Source: Collybia mongolica (Eukaryota > Basidiomycota > Agaricomycetes > Agaricales > Clitocybaceae). From it: DNA of 64,000 bases. Positions 19,888 to 31,932 of this stretch are shown piece after piece (position 1 is the first letter of the stretch; each line of letters opens with the position of its first letter). The DNA is taken from assembly GCA_013420905.1 (NCBI GenBank), contig JAAXNY010000010.1, forward strand, positions 2,046,001 to 2,110,000. The letters are read 5' to 3'. A program made the translations under genes and the position numbers. Under the pieces are notes generated by a model. The model was given only the letters and a program-made list of their open reading frames with translations. It ran no database searches and was not told the origin of the DNA.

Positions 19888-21920
19888 TCATATTCCTGAG
19901 TGGATGGCAAAATTGAGGAATGGAACATCTTGCATCGTATCAATCACAAATGTCTGTGAAATTGGTCGGACTGATGTCGACGACGTCGGCGCATCGGTTC
20001 CAACCTCAGGCGGAGGTAATGTATCTGTCACTTCGGGAGCAGGGGGTACGTTTAATTCTCCTTGAATTGAGATGGTCTCTCGATCTAGGAGACTGTTCGT
20101 GAAGTCCCCCTCTGTATGTTCTGATATTCGTGGTGGTTCCATGGGAGGAGTGATGATGTGGTTGACTGAAAAAACAATTGTACTGGTCAGTATGAGCTGA
20201 ATGAGGATAAGGGTTACTTGCATTCCCGGGCATGAGCTGTTATCCATCAGTTATATAGATTCGGAACAATAAAACGTATTCACATACCATGTTCTCTTTG
20301 GCGTTCACATCCACTCCCCTCTGGGCAATCCTGTCTTACAGTAACGGCTTCTTCGAGGAATCCTTTCTGGCGCTCTCTAACCCACCAATCCCTCAGCCCC
20401 CAAAGGAGCACCTCAGTTGCACAAAGTCGACATATGGTACTCCTCGGAGAGTCGGGATTTAGATCAGATGCCGCTGAGACGCCATGGATGTCAGTAAATA
20501 GCTCTTGCTCTATCAGCGGAGAGAACCCTCGTGGTTGCGACTGTATGAAGGTCACAATCTAGAATGCTCACCAATTATTTGAGTTGCGAGAGAAAATGTA
20601 AAAGACACGGACCTCGCGATAGATATGCCTTGGAGTTAGTCTTTGGGCAGACAGGTAGTCGAGCATAATATCCACTTCGACAGCATTGCTATCAAAACAC
20701 TCGTATACGTCCGCAGATTGTATCAAGTCGCCGACATCAGCCAGCCCGTGAGGATGCTGTGAGATCAGAGGTGCGGCCAAGCAACGACCTTGTACACCAA
20801 TCCCACAGAAAGCGACTTGGCAAAAGTCACATTTTGTTGTTGTGGGAGCCTGAAGAGCTAGAAGGTTCTCACTGTTCCATAGCTATGAGCGTGTTGTAGA
20901 GTTGATATATGTAGGGCCTCACCAGTTACCACAATGGGCATGTCCCGGGGGCATCCCATCCTCCAAATGCCAGGCATGGTCTAAATCCAGGCTGGGATCA
21001 GGGATAGGTTGCGGGCATCTCCATCCATAATGGTTGTTGAGCACACAATGAGGGCATGGGCGAGCATATTCTGCACTCAAGTTCAAATTGGGTTCTGGGG
21101 ATGCTTCTCTTGGGGCAGGAATCTAATAACAGGTTATCGTCCGGCGGATTGTATGTCTCAATCAACACGTACACGCATGGAGTTCCCGAGTTTATAGATT
21201 TCGTCAGCTTGCTGTCGTTCTCGTTCTGTCCGCGCCTTGAAGGGTGCGGCTCGGAGGAGCGTATCAATGACGCCCTGTAATGCACGAAAAGGGGTAACCA
21301 CTGTTGAGAGGCCGCGACACGCTGGACAATTTGTTCCGCCATTCTATATATCAAGGCGTTAGTGGTCTGAGCTGCGTGATAGAGATATCTGATATATGGA
21401 TGCATGCTCCAACGCCACGAAGGCTTCCCCCCCTTCCAAAAAGCCTGATCATAGACTACATTTGATGGCGAAAGCCACCAGTAGTTTTGATTGATCACAA
21501 GGGTTGCGTCACTTACACGAATCCAAAGTACACAGCAGCTAGACGTCAAAGGGTCAGCATCGCTGTCGCAAAATGATGTGGGTACTACTCCTACCTTCCA
21601 CAAAAGAAATGCTGGCACGGCATAACAATGACGGGTCGGTAGACGAGCTCGGAACAGCACCCACACTGAAGTTCCTCGGCCAATTCATCCACAAAGTTGG
21701 ATTTGAGGAGGGGAGGGTTTGTAGTTTCTTTTAATCTTATTTCGTCGCAATCTTGCTCTTCCTTCATCCTCTTTCGACTTATGTCCTCTTCCAGCCCTTC
21801 AAAGGATGGAGACGCTCGCCGCTTGAGTGTTGTGTTGCTGGTGAACGGTTGACGCGATACGATAGGATCCATGGTTGCATCAGCTCGATTGGGGAACGAG
21901 CTGTTTCCTTGCTCGCTCAT
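19888..21920 (-). CDS. CHFR-type RING E3 ubiquitin ligase without FHA domain
   Basis: After an N-terminal basic stretch (TLKRRASPSF, ISRKRMKEE) a C3HC4 RING is seen when exons are joined: CGCCSELVYRPVIVMPCQHF, FCGSCCVLWIRNGGTNCPACRG. The CHFR-style cysteine-rich C-terminal region follows: YARPCPHC, GWRCPQPIPDP, HAHCGNC, TKCDFCQVAFCGIGVQGRC, RLTPRHIYREI, CRLCATEVLLWGLRDWW, DCPEGSGCERQREHAHAREF. In animals CHFR is a mitotic-stress checkpoint ligase with an N-terminal FHA domain; none is present in the roughly 85 residues before this RING. One intron (20166-20221) needs a GC donor (GCAAGT) to give HAREFNHIITPP; the GT alternative puts the rest in another frame. One intron (21344-21516) is unusually long at 173 nt. 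Convergent with the kelch gene. Confidence 0.85.
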
Positions 21921-21934
21921 GGCTGTGATGTGGC

Positions 21935-21957
21935 GTGGTGGTGGTGGTGGTGGTGGT
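21935..21957 (+). repeat. (GTG)n trinucleotide repeat
   Basis: Seven to eight GTG units lie just upstream of the CHFR-like start codon (21920), so they probably sit in its 5' leader, read as CCA/CAC repeats in the mRNA. Likely length-polymorphic. Confidence 0.8.
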
Positions 21958-22123
21958 TAGAGGATAAGGTCTCGTTGTCTCTAATTATACTTCCCCATAT
22001 GGTAGTCAGAAAATCTTAATTTCACTCTCATTGTCATCTTAGCAAATATTGTGACTCTGTCTTTCAATTTTCTAAAAATACAGGGAAGAGTACAGCAGAT
22101 AGCAGAATAGATATACACATAGT

Positions 22124-25100
22124 TTATACCATTAGCGTAGGTGATGAAGGAGGCGGCAGGGTCAAGTTCGGCGGCGGGGGCGGGTTTTCTCCGGCATCAT
22201 AACATGCGTTAGCCAGTCTTTCACGGAGCCGTTCGTACCGATACCTTTGTTCTAGAACCTGGGTCACCGTCATGAAAATACAAAGATGGCAGGGGAAACT
22301 CACCAGGACACGGCCACAATGCGGTTAAACTATAACGAGTAGATGAGAATGGAAGGCACCGGATAAGGCTGAGTGGTACGAACTAGTCAAGGGCAGGTAA
22401 CAACGCTTTGCTTACATCCATCGCGATTGTCAATGTGGTATCATTTTCCCACAAGGACAAGGCTCTGTGTAAGGGCCATAGATGAGTGATAAAAGCAAAG
22501 GTATTTTTAGGCAACCTACCGAGATATTTGGCCCATGAACCAGAACACAAAAAATGGCCGCCGGGCAAGAAGATTGTTAGAGTTACCGGTGATCGTGTGT
22601 AAACCACACATAAAGCGTTGGGCAACAACCGCCTGATGGGTTACTGAGAAACAGAAGTCAGCGTTGGAGCTCAACCAAGTGGCCTGTCACTTACACCATT
22701 CCTCGGCTTTAGTACGGTGGAATAAGCCATTAACATTCCTGGGGGGTCAAATGGTATCAATTAGGACAATGGAGGCTTGTTAGGCGACTTACGCAGTCAC
22801 AAGAGGGATATAACATTGGAATTCATAAGATATACACATCCTCGTGCTAAGGGAAGTAAGTTAATTAGGTGTTATGCGGTAGGAAGAAATACCTACTTGA
22901 AAATATATTCTCGTCCTTGGAAGATAAACGCCCGTTCGATCGCACAAGTGTGTTTGTTCAAGGCAGCCTCGAGAGCATCTGCTTCCAGCCACGTTTTCAC
23001 AGCAAATTGTGCCTTGTCAACATTAGATGCTCCTTCGTCACGGCGCATACGCATGCATCCGTGCCACAACAAGAATGAACGATCATGAAGAGCCCAAACC
23101 GTATCTTTGGATGAAAAATGAGAGGAAGCTACTGATTCTCCAGAAAATAAAAGAGCATACTGAGGAAAGTCAGACGATCTGACGTGAGTCAAAAGAAAAA
23201 AACGAAATGCGTACATTTGCAGGATCAGATATAAATAAATTCAGGGTATGAGGAGACTGGTGGGCGGTGGTATACGAAGCGTGGCCTGCGGCAAGGATCA
23301 TCGAGCTCCAGCATAGCCTACGGCAAGATTCTTTCCTGATCTCCCCCTCAGACCATGCAGCGCTCCACGCAGGAGTTGCGGCCCATAATGGGGCATGATC
23401 CTTTCCCTCCGGCCAATAGTCATTCAGGGTCATGGTCTGGCATGAGCAACCATCCTCCTTATCCCCAGTTTCCGTGTGGTATGACGATCGTCGGTTGAAT
23501 GAGATCTTTTCGTCATGAGGCAGGAGTTTCAAAAGCGATTGGTCCGGATCCCAGGAAGATACTCGGCGTTGTTCCTCGACGGCGGGAACGGCACCAGGGG
23601 AAAAAACGGATGCATTTGGGTCGTCGGCGTCAACGAATGTAAGGGACAAGCTTCGGATGATTGAATCGAGCATGACCATGGAAGATGTTACTCTCTCCGT
23701 TGAGTGGCGGGGATGGGCACAGACTTCGAATAGGGCTAACAACTAAAGATGTAGGCAATAGAAGGTCAGCAATAGAGATAGAGACTAGTGAAGCACCTAC
23801 CCATGCAGCTTGGGCCAATGTTTCATCAATCCAGCCAGCGTTAAAACTGGCATCGAGGGCACTCTGTGCCTCATCACGGAATCGAAGCGCACGATCCCTA
23901 CCATGACGACCCAATCCTAGTTCAGAGCTTTGCCAAAAGGTCGCCATTGCAAGAAGGGCCAGTATTAAGCTCGGCTGGATCTTTTCCCTTTTCGTGGGGT
24001 CGAAATAATTTCCGAAGAAGCTCGGAATGTGAAAGAATGAAAACCAATAATTTGAGGCACGGAAAAGGAAGCGAATATCGGATGTAATCCCTTGGGCCGC
24101 TGACTCGCGTTGAGAGGGAGTAAGAGCTTGTCGGCGATTGGCTGTGGGGGAAATGTAGAGCGAAAGGAGGGAATCCCACCATATTTTACGACTAAAATTA
24201 AGGGAGGGGGTGGAAGCAATATCGGGGTTACCCTGCTCACGCCCATCATCATCGACTGGTACAACATGGAATCCACCAGATTCATTTGGAAGAATGCTGC
24301 TTACAAGGGGGATAATGGAGGATAGATCGAATGAGTCGTCATAGTTGATAGGAGACAACTTTTTGGGTCGGTTAGGTTCCAGAAACCCACCATGAGTAAT
24401 CAAGTCAAGGTCTTGAGAGTCGCTATCCGGGAGGGAATCTTCCACCATGCGAACGAGGGTAGGTACTGTAATGAAATTGACTGGAGAGTGGTTGCTGTCA
24501 CTACTGGATGGGGAAGGCTGCGGTAGGGTTTCGGGCACGGAACCGGAGTCGCTTCGGGCACGACGACGCGTATTGTCTGGGTTATATCCTGGGTCCCCCG
24601 GCCCAGGCGACGTTGTCACTCGACGTCGGCGCCGGCGAACTGGGCCTACTCCTCCTTCAGCTTCACTCTTCAAGTCTTTGGCCAGACGTTGCCGAGCGCC
24701 CGGTGTTTTATCGGGACCCCGGCGTTTGGGTACTGGATCGTAATTGCAGTCATTATTACCAGTAGCTCGCCGAGAACAGTTGTGACACGTCGGTTTAGCA
24801 CCATCACATCTAATTTTACGAGTTCGGCTGTTACAACACGATGAAAGAAAAAAAAAAGCGAAGGTTACAGTGAGGAAGAGAAATAGTGGACATATCAGAA
24901 TTCACGCACCATTGTAAGCACGCAACGTATACTCTCGCACGAGGTTTTCCCTGCGTCGTCGGTGGTTGGTCAGGTGCAAGGTCAATGCGAGGCTTCTCAC
25001 GTCGGGCCCTCCGAGGACGCGCAGAGGCTGGAGAAGGTTCTTTCACAGAAGGGGTCCAAGATTCTTGTTCAGCAGAGGGTACTGAGGGCGTTTCATTCCT

Positions 25101-25508
25101 GCTGCGGTGGAGTGTCGATTGAAATGTTGTACCAAGGTTGTAAGTGTCGATCATTAGAGGTGCATCGACGCGTTTCATTTGCGACTGGTCAGTGGTGCCA
25201 GAGTATGAGGGTTCACGAGAAAGCTCATTTCTCCCTTGGTTGTACGACTGCGGGTAGACTGAGTGTGAAGATGATGGGGCCGGTTCCTCTGTGGGGTGGA
25301 GTTGTGACGAATACAGGCCTGGGGAAAGTTCACCACGACGATATGAAGTGGTGTAACAGTCATGACGTCCATTACTCGCGTCGTACGTATTCAGCAAAAT
25401 GTCCGTATTGCTGCTGGAAGCCCCTGTGGGATAGATACCCTGGGTTGGAAAAGATGGTTGTGAGAGGGAGAGAGGATCGGAATTTGGTCTGGGCGTCAGA
25501 GCAAACAT
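22124..25508 (-). CDS. Zn2Cys6 (GAL4-type) transcription factor with fungal_trans domain
   Basis: Exon 1 (25508-24910) encodes about 199 residues of Ser/Pro-rich sequence. An 82-nt intron then splits the zinc cluster, which on joining reads ACLQCRTRKIRCDGAKPTC then HNCSRRATGNNDC: six cysteines spaced C-x2-C-x6-C-x6-C-x2-C-x9-C at about residues 197-227. A basic linker follows (KRRGPDKTPGARQR, RRRRRR), then a long acidic/Ser region and the middle-homology (fungal_trans) domain: IWWDSLLSLYISP, SNYWFSFFHIPSFFGNYF, PSLILALLAMATFWQSSE, and WSEGEIRKESCRRLCWSSMIL. The protein ends in a Pro-rich tail (GENPPPPPNLTLPPPSSP). The zinc cluster is normally close to the N-terminus, so the long leading extension is unusual. 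Target genes cannot be told. In total it is about 850 aa over many exons. Confidence 0.88.
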
Positions 25509-26381
25509 AATGATTTACGAAGGTCGGGAAAGAGATATAAAGATCAGGAAAACATATACAAGGAGGATATGGAGAAAGAGAAGACTAGAAAACTCTAAAG
25601 ATCTGACATTTTGTTATATTGCAGGTTGGGTCTCTTCCAACGGAAATGTTGTCCTTTGTTTGCACGGTCACCAGGACGGCTCAGGGATTCCTCATGAAAA
25701 TCGCCAAAACAACTCTTTTGCCTCCCTCCACGTCCCCTTTTCCCGCATTCATCTGCTCTGATATCCCCCTCGGCCCTGCGCCCAAATGACACCTCATCCT
25801 GACTCCCCGATCCCAAACGAACATGATATATCTGCCATAATCTACGCGATTATCACTTGATGCCACATGGGGACACGACCCCAGCCACCCCCGGGTTCGG
25901 CAAATGCGTTTGCCATGGTACAAAAGGATGAGAAGCATCAAAAACAATTCCGTATCTTCGGTATCCATATCTTCGGGCCTGGTCTCTACCAACCTAAATT
26001 TTAAAAATTCTGCACAGCGATGGGCCGGGTGAAACAGTCCGACTTTTCATCATCACCACAACGATCCAATACATACAGGGGAAATTCTTGTTGCCAACCC
26101 GACTCTGCCTTTCTGTGATGCTATCTATCATTCTATGCATCTAGCCGCTACCTGAACTACTAAGATTTCCAATCCTGCATGGTGCACTATGGCCTTCGTA
26201 ACAACGTCCTTAGCGCTGTCAATCATTGCCTCATATAATAAGTGGATTCTGTCAAATGGTTGATTTGTTCTTTCTCCCTTGCTTTTCCACCTTTCGGGCA
26301 AGCCCCTGTCTTGACGGCATTCCTTTTTTCTCTTTTTTTCATCCGTACAAAAGTGGCCATCTGTTATATACCCGGTTGAAG
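25509..26381 (+). other. Divergent promoter region, Zn2Cys6 factor / lipase
   Basis: About 870 nt between the transcription-factor start (-) and the lipase start (+). The last 100 nt before the lipase ATG are pyrimidine-rich (TTCCTTTTTTCTCTTTTTTTC), typical of fungal core promoters. No gene seen. Whether the factor regulates the lipase is unknown. Confidence 0.5.
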
Positions 26382-27821
26382 ATGTTTAGGTCAATCTTTA
26401 CACTAATCAGCATCACTTCGTACGTCCTGAGGGGCGTCCACGGTGGCCCTTTGTCTCCCCGCCCAGCTCCGGAACGGCGGGCTACCGCCCTCTCCACGAA
26501 CCAGATTTCTGCCCTGACACCATTCACCCAATTCGCTCGAGCTGCGTACTGTCCGCCGGAAAAAATACAGGGGTGGAATTGTGGAGGTAAGCGTTGAGAC
26601 CACAACCGCGTGGCGAAATGCCTGAACGCGAATACAAAACAGAGGCTTGCGATGCACTCCCCGGGTTCGAAGCAACGCTTACCGGAGGTGACGGTGACGC
26701 GGTACAATTTTGCACGCACTATTACCACGTCTCCGCTCTAGAAAAATTTACTTTGTTTCTCCAGTCTTTGTCGGTCACTGGCCCCAAGAGAATACCGTTA
26801 TAGTCGCGCATCAAGGAACTGACCCTCTTGAGCTGTAATTTGATTATTTTCTTTATAATATTCCGCTGTTTAACTCTAATCCTTTATATCTTCGCAGCCA
26901 ATCCGTGTTGACAGACTTGAATGTAGTACGAGGACCACTCGATCCTGCCCTTTTCCCCGGAATCCCAGAGGCGGCGTCCGCGCACACAGGCTTCCGCGAC
27001 CAGCACGCACAGACTTCAAATTTGATATTTACTGAGGTTCAGCGATTACTCGACGAGAAAAACTCTAACAAAGTTACCACAGTGAGGTCATGCATGGTCA
27101 AAGTATCATGCCTTGGTTTAAACTGTTCTATCACAGATCGGACACTCTCTGGGTGGAGCTTTGGCTATGCTCAGCGCGCTGTCCATGAGACTGCAATTAC
27201 TTGGCGACGTTTCAGTTAGCTCGACCGTATATGGAACCCCCCGGGTTGGCGACTCAGAATTTGCGACCTTCTTTGATTCACAGGTTCTTGTAAAAGTCCT
27301 ATATCCCTCTCGGACTGCCCTCCTAACTTTGCTACGGAACCGTCTAGATCCCTGACATTCGCCGAATTAACAATGATAATGTTTCTATTTTTATAAATCC
27401 TTTTATGCTGTTATTGAAATAATCCGTCCGCTCAGGACCTTGTTCCCATCATTCCTGGACGCTTCTTGGGCTTTGCGCACCCGAAGGGAGAAATCGTGGG
27501 TTCCCAGTACGTCTCAAAGAATCTCACTGATACATTATATCCAGCATCTTCTTGAGGATGGCGGAGCCGTGGCATGTGCCGGTCAGCGATTTATACCTTC
27601 CATTACAATTAAAGATGAATTTACACCTCTTAAGGCGATGACAACGCAGACGATGATCAGTGTACTATCAAAACGGTCCCGAACGTTTTATTTGGCAATG
27701 TCATCGATCACCTGGGTAAGTTGTCCCCTGTGTAAATAAACTTAGAGCGATACCATATTTGTAACCACATTTTCCAGGGCCATATGAAGGCATCTTCATT
27801 GGAACACCGTTCTGCAACTAA
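26382..27821 (+). CDS. Secreted class 3 lipase
   Basis: A spliced gene of about nine exons giving roughly 320 aa. A signal peptide (MFRSIFTLISITSYVLRGVHG) is followed by the class 3 lipase order: QISALTPFTQFARAAYCPP, WNCGEACDALPGFEATLTGG, NTVIVAHQGTD, IGHSLGGALAML (nucleophile Ser), VYGTPRVGD, RINNDNDLVPIIPGRFLGF (catalytic Asp in DLVP), HPKGEIV, and DHLGPYEGI (catalytic His). It hydrolyses triacylglycerols or related esters outside the cell. The intron after GGDGDAVQF seems to lack a GT donor: the conserved reading FVGHWPQE resumes only if the exon ends before GCACGC (around 26711) and restarts after TCTCCAG. This may be a GC-AG intron with a weak donor. Other introns are normal. The frame ends at IGTPFCN. 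Confidence 0.9.
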
Positions 27822-28429
27822 TATGGATATATTCCCACTGGATCTTATTAGATCGACTCCTGTCTCTACATGGTTTCCAAATTAATAATTTAGGAATGTG
27901 CCGTTTCTTCTGCTTCTTTGCAAAGGTCGTGCAATTGCACCCGGGCCTAGTTTCAAGTGGGATTTTCCCCCAAACAACCTACCTTATACCCGAAGGCGAT
28001 CGACTGGATATTAAAGGGTATGGCCTTTACTACAAAGGCCCACATACGGTTATATCTGTATTTCAATTACCACATGCATACAATCCACTCCGCACTGGGT
28101 CACCAAAGACTATGAACAAAAGCCGCACTACTGTACGTACGGTTGCCACTATGGTGACCTGAACATCCTCGACTTTAATCATTAGCTAGGTCTATCTGGT
28201 TTACCGTCTGGTATCCGGGTCGGATCCGAAGCGTTCCCTCCACTGGGGATATTAATACTTCTTAAAGAACAGAGAAATATGGGTATGCCCATTGCCGATT
28301 ATTGCTAAACAGTGATCGAACAAACCATGCTATCTAACGTTTAGTTGTATTATATAGCTGGCGCGGGCCCTTGAACTTGTGGATGTAGTGGATCCGATGA
28401 ACTGGCAGGAGGCTACAGAGGAGGCCCTA
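27822..28429 (+). other. Intergenic between convergent genes
   Basis: About 600 nt between the lipase stop (+) and the DUF6533 stop (-). An 88-codon plus-strand ORF (27896-28162) shows no family features. Nothing else recognised. Confidence 0.5.
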
Positions 28430-29985
28430 CTACCCCTCGGCTAATTTTCCATTGCTCTGCATGTGCTGTAGGGGACTTTCTTCTGGCCCGAACCAACCGT
28501 CGTTGGGGATGTTTTGTTCCTCTGGTGGCATAGTTGTAAATGCTGACAGTGAGCCACCGGGGCTCTCAGCGTCTGCGAATTTGAGGGACGTTAGGGGATT
28601 GATATCCTGAGATGCATCGAATGCTCGTCGCAGATGTAGTAGCATCCGGGCAGACAGGATAGAGTGAAGTATTCGTTGCAAGCTAATTACCACAAAATAT
28701 TGCTTGTCAGTCATCAAATCAATGAAAGAACTTGAAACGTACAACGTTAGAAAGTATGGGTCGGCCATGTCCTATGTTCAAAGAGAGAGAAAGGGGTGAA
28801 GCTTAATTTAAGCAGGTGACGCGGGGTCACAAAGAAACGACTTACTGATTGCTGAATAATCGCAGCGAGATTCACAATTGAGAACGCTGGAGGGCCGAGT
28901 GTTAATGTGTGCCCACATAGCTAGCCTCGAATACAGATCTCACCGACCAACAATGCGTAGTATGTTATACCTGTAATTTTTTGTATATTCGTGGTGAGTG
29001 GATGCTCGTGGATGACAGACAGAATACATCTCACCGTCTCGGTGGAAGGTGCCAATCAGTGATGTACCGTATATATCAGCCCAATCTAAAAAAATCTTCG
29101 TTATTACAGGGCTAATCTGAACTTGTATGATACTCACAATGTTGGAGGCCCTTGATTGCGGTCAACGTAAATATCACTTAGTGCCAGCTAGATGTCATTC
29201 CACACATAGGAATCATATCGGACACGTACGTGTCTGATGTACAATGAGGGGTATAAAAGACCACGAGTTTGTTGTAGCACTGGTGATGACGGGAAAGCAC
29301 CCGGGAATTATGGTAGATAAGGTATCCATCGAGACGTCTGATGCAAAAAATTATGCAAGCTTTTTTGCGGGAGAATAGTGATGCTCTGACTGACATTTGT
29401 AGGGTGGCCCAAGGTGCAAATATGCAACGGAACTGGCCGTAACGTTGATAATACACAAGATGATGAGAATTATCCCAAGCCCTCTACGCCTACCCCATAA
29501 GGCCCAGACTCGAACCGTCATGATCACTGACGATTGTATATGGTAAGTAATCGTCTGGATATGGTGGGCGGATATACCTTCGGCAATTGAGATCCCAGCA
29601 ATAGTCAAAGCTAGTATGAATGATAATTAGTGGACATCACAGCACAAGTCACAATAATGATCTTACGGCCCCAGATATCATCAAGGCGTGCACACAAGGA
29701 AGGTGGAATTGAACAAGTGGATTTATCTGAAAACGATGGTAACTCAGCTGGTTCATAGGACGTAGATGCAGCGGCTTACAATATAACTCTATTACTATGT
29801 CCACGACAGCAGAATACCTGGTGATCAAGTACAGGATCCTTCCCAAATTCCAGCGGCCATTCCAAGCATGCGTGATCTCAACGTCCAGCGTTGACAGCCA
29901 ATCAATAAACTAAAATGAATATGTTTTCATAGCCGGCACGCGGACGGAGGGACCTGAAAACATACCAATAGCGTAATCCCAGATA
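28430..29985 (-). CDS. DUF6533-family seven-helix membrane protein (5' exon not resolved)
   Basis: Exons read in order give the Agaricomycete DUF6533 pattern: SGITLLFIDWLSTLDVEITHAW, NGRWNLGRILYLITRY, then hydrophobic segments (VIMTVRVWALWGRRRGLGII), then WADIYGTSLIGTFHRDGITYY and DMADPYFLTLYVSSSFIDL. Near the C-terminus is the typical LQRILHSILSARMLLHLRRAF, followed by a soluble tail. Members are polytopic plasma-membrane proteins of unknown function, greatly expanded in mushrooms. The first recognisable exon begins at 29985 after a clean acceptor (TTTACCTAG), in a phase that needs one more base from an upstream exon. I could not find that first exon with its ATG between 29986 and about 30300. 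The gene may therefore be mis-modelled at the 5' end or partly decayed. Confidence 0.7.
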
Positions 29986-31932
29986 CTAGGTAAAGATGTC
30001 AGTGATAGGGATGACGCGACAGGATGTGAGATGTTCGAACTGTGCATGTGCTAGATGGGATTTCGTCGGTCGAGGTTCTGAACCATTCTGGCTTGCTCAC
30101 CAGTGAGATTGGGTGAGCGGCGAGGTTGTTCACAACATCACCTGCCTCTCTGGGCATGGTACACAAAAAACAAACGGGTGGCACTCCCCCCAGACCCTTA
30201 TGAATATAGCCATAGTAGCAGGGGCGGGTAAATATATGAGCTAACGGCAACTGGTGATTGTGATGAGTGGTTCCAACAATCTGTGAAATAGGTTCCTAGG
30301 GCAATCCAGAACTCCTAGCAGTATCCAGAATGTTTAAATTCAGTGTTAGGTATCAGAGGCAAAAGTTGGATAAGCTGAGGAGTCCACTGATAGAGTCCGG
30401 GATCGACTCCCAAAGACAGTAGAAGAAAAGATGTGATATGATTGTATTTCGGCGAAAAAATGGTGAATGTCACATTGTGGGCAGGCCATTGTTAAACAAG
30501 CAATATGCATTTCGTCAACGAGAGGAGAAGCCCGAATTCAGCGTTGGTAATTTGGGGCCCCTGTATTTGAACATTTGACCTGTAGCCTGTCCGAGTCACC
30601 TTAGAGCCCATCTCACTGCAGTTATATCAGCTTGATATAGACAAACAAGGAATGTTTTTGCGTGGCGGCAACATAGGGATAAAATTTCGTTCTAAGGCTT
30701 TCTCTATATGGGGAACCTGGGGGTTTCCACGACTATCAACCGTCGACCGGACAGCACAGATAGGAGGACAGAAAGTCAATTCAGACGCAATTTCACTGTC
30801 AGCTTGTGGTCGTAGATGTGGGGCTGTGTGTCATGGATAATATATGCAGACAAATGTTAAAACTAGCTCACTAAGTCAGTTATTGGGGCCTCCAAGCGTG
30901 TATGGTGTGAGAACAAGACCAGTAGCACGTGAAACACATACGACACTAGAAGAGCTCACCTCCGTGTATCTTAGGCCTAGTCACCACAACAAACACTGTG
31001 ACTTCTGATTGCGCAACACCCAGAACTGGTAGACATGATGGTATTATGACTCCAACATGTAACAGAGAAATTGTATGACCGCTGGTTACTTTTTTGTCTT
31101 CTTGCTTTCAACAAACAACACCCGTCGTTTCACTAAAAGAGAGCGTCAAACAATACACTTAAACAAGAGAACTAACACTAGACAATACCTTTGGGGTCGT
31201 ATTTGATAGCTGACAATTTTGGACCTTGGCGTAGTCGCTGGGTGGTGTAACAGAAACCCGTTTGCGCCGTCGATATGAGGCGTACAATGAGTGTTCTATT
31301 ATTTTATATCAGTTACTTTATGGGTTCATGTTCGACGAGGGCTGTACACACCTTGCTTTCGCTTTCACCGCCATCGAATGAGATTTCAACCGAGTGAATA
31401 GCAGGGAAAGAGAGTAGCCAAGCACAAACAAGCACAAGCTCCCGGTTTCCGGTCCGGAGCAATTTCAGGACTTGGTGCAACAGCTGAAGGTAGTTCCCAA
31501 AGAAAGTCTCATTCCTTTAATGAAAGAGTTCGGGAGTAAAGTAAGCTCTAAATCGTCTTTTACCAGATAGCCCGGGGAAAACAATACATGAAATTAAAGA
31601 TTGAAAATAAGTTGTTTGAGACCCAGCAATGATTACATGCACATTCCATCTTTCTGTTCCGAGTCATACAGGTATACGCATTAGAATAAGTCAAAAAGAT
31701 CGCGATATATTTTACTCAAGGGTTAATATCCTTGTCGACATTTAGTGGGGTGCTCCCAAACTCAAAGCGCAATAATATGCCTGTGGGCGTAATTCGACGA
31801 AATGGTCACCTGGTCGCCCAAGGCAAAGGAGCGTGAATTTATTATTAAGGAGTCTGAGAAGTTTATACACGGGTATCGCAATAGAATTAGACTAGAGGTA
31901 GGAAGGGAGATTGGAGACAAACCATCAAAGAG
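29986..31932 (+). other. Gene-poor stretch
   Basis: Nearly 2 kb with no convincing gene on either strand. The left end probably contains the missing first exon and promoter of the DUF6533 gene. The ORFs present (for example 30652-30840) are short and match nothing I recognise. No terminal repeats or transposase-like frames were seen. Confidence 0.45.

Noticed and set aside
22124..27821. Biosynthetic cluster centred on the Zn2Cys6 factor
   Set aside because: No backbone synthase, P450, transporter or tailoring enzymes flank it; neighbours are a ligase, a lipase and a membrane protein.
29986..31932. Transposon remnant in the gene-poor stretch
   Set aside because: No transposase-like frame, terminal inverted repeats or long terminal repeats could be seen by eye.
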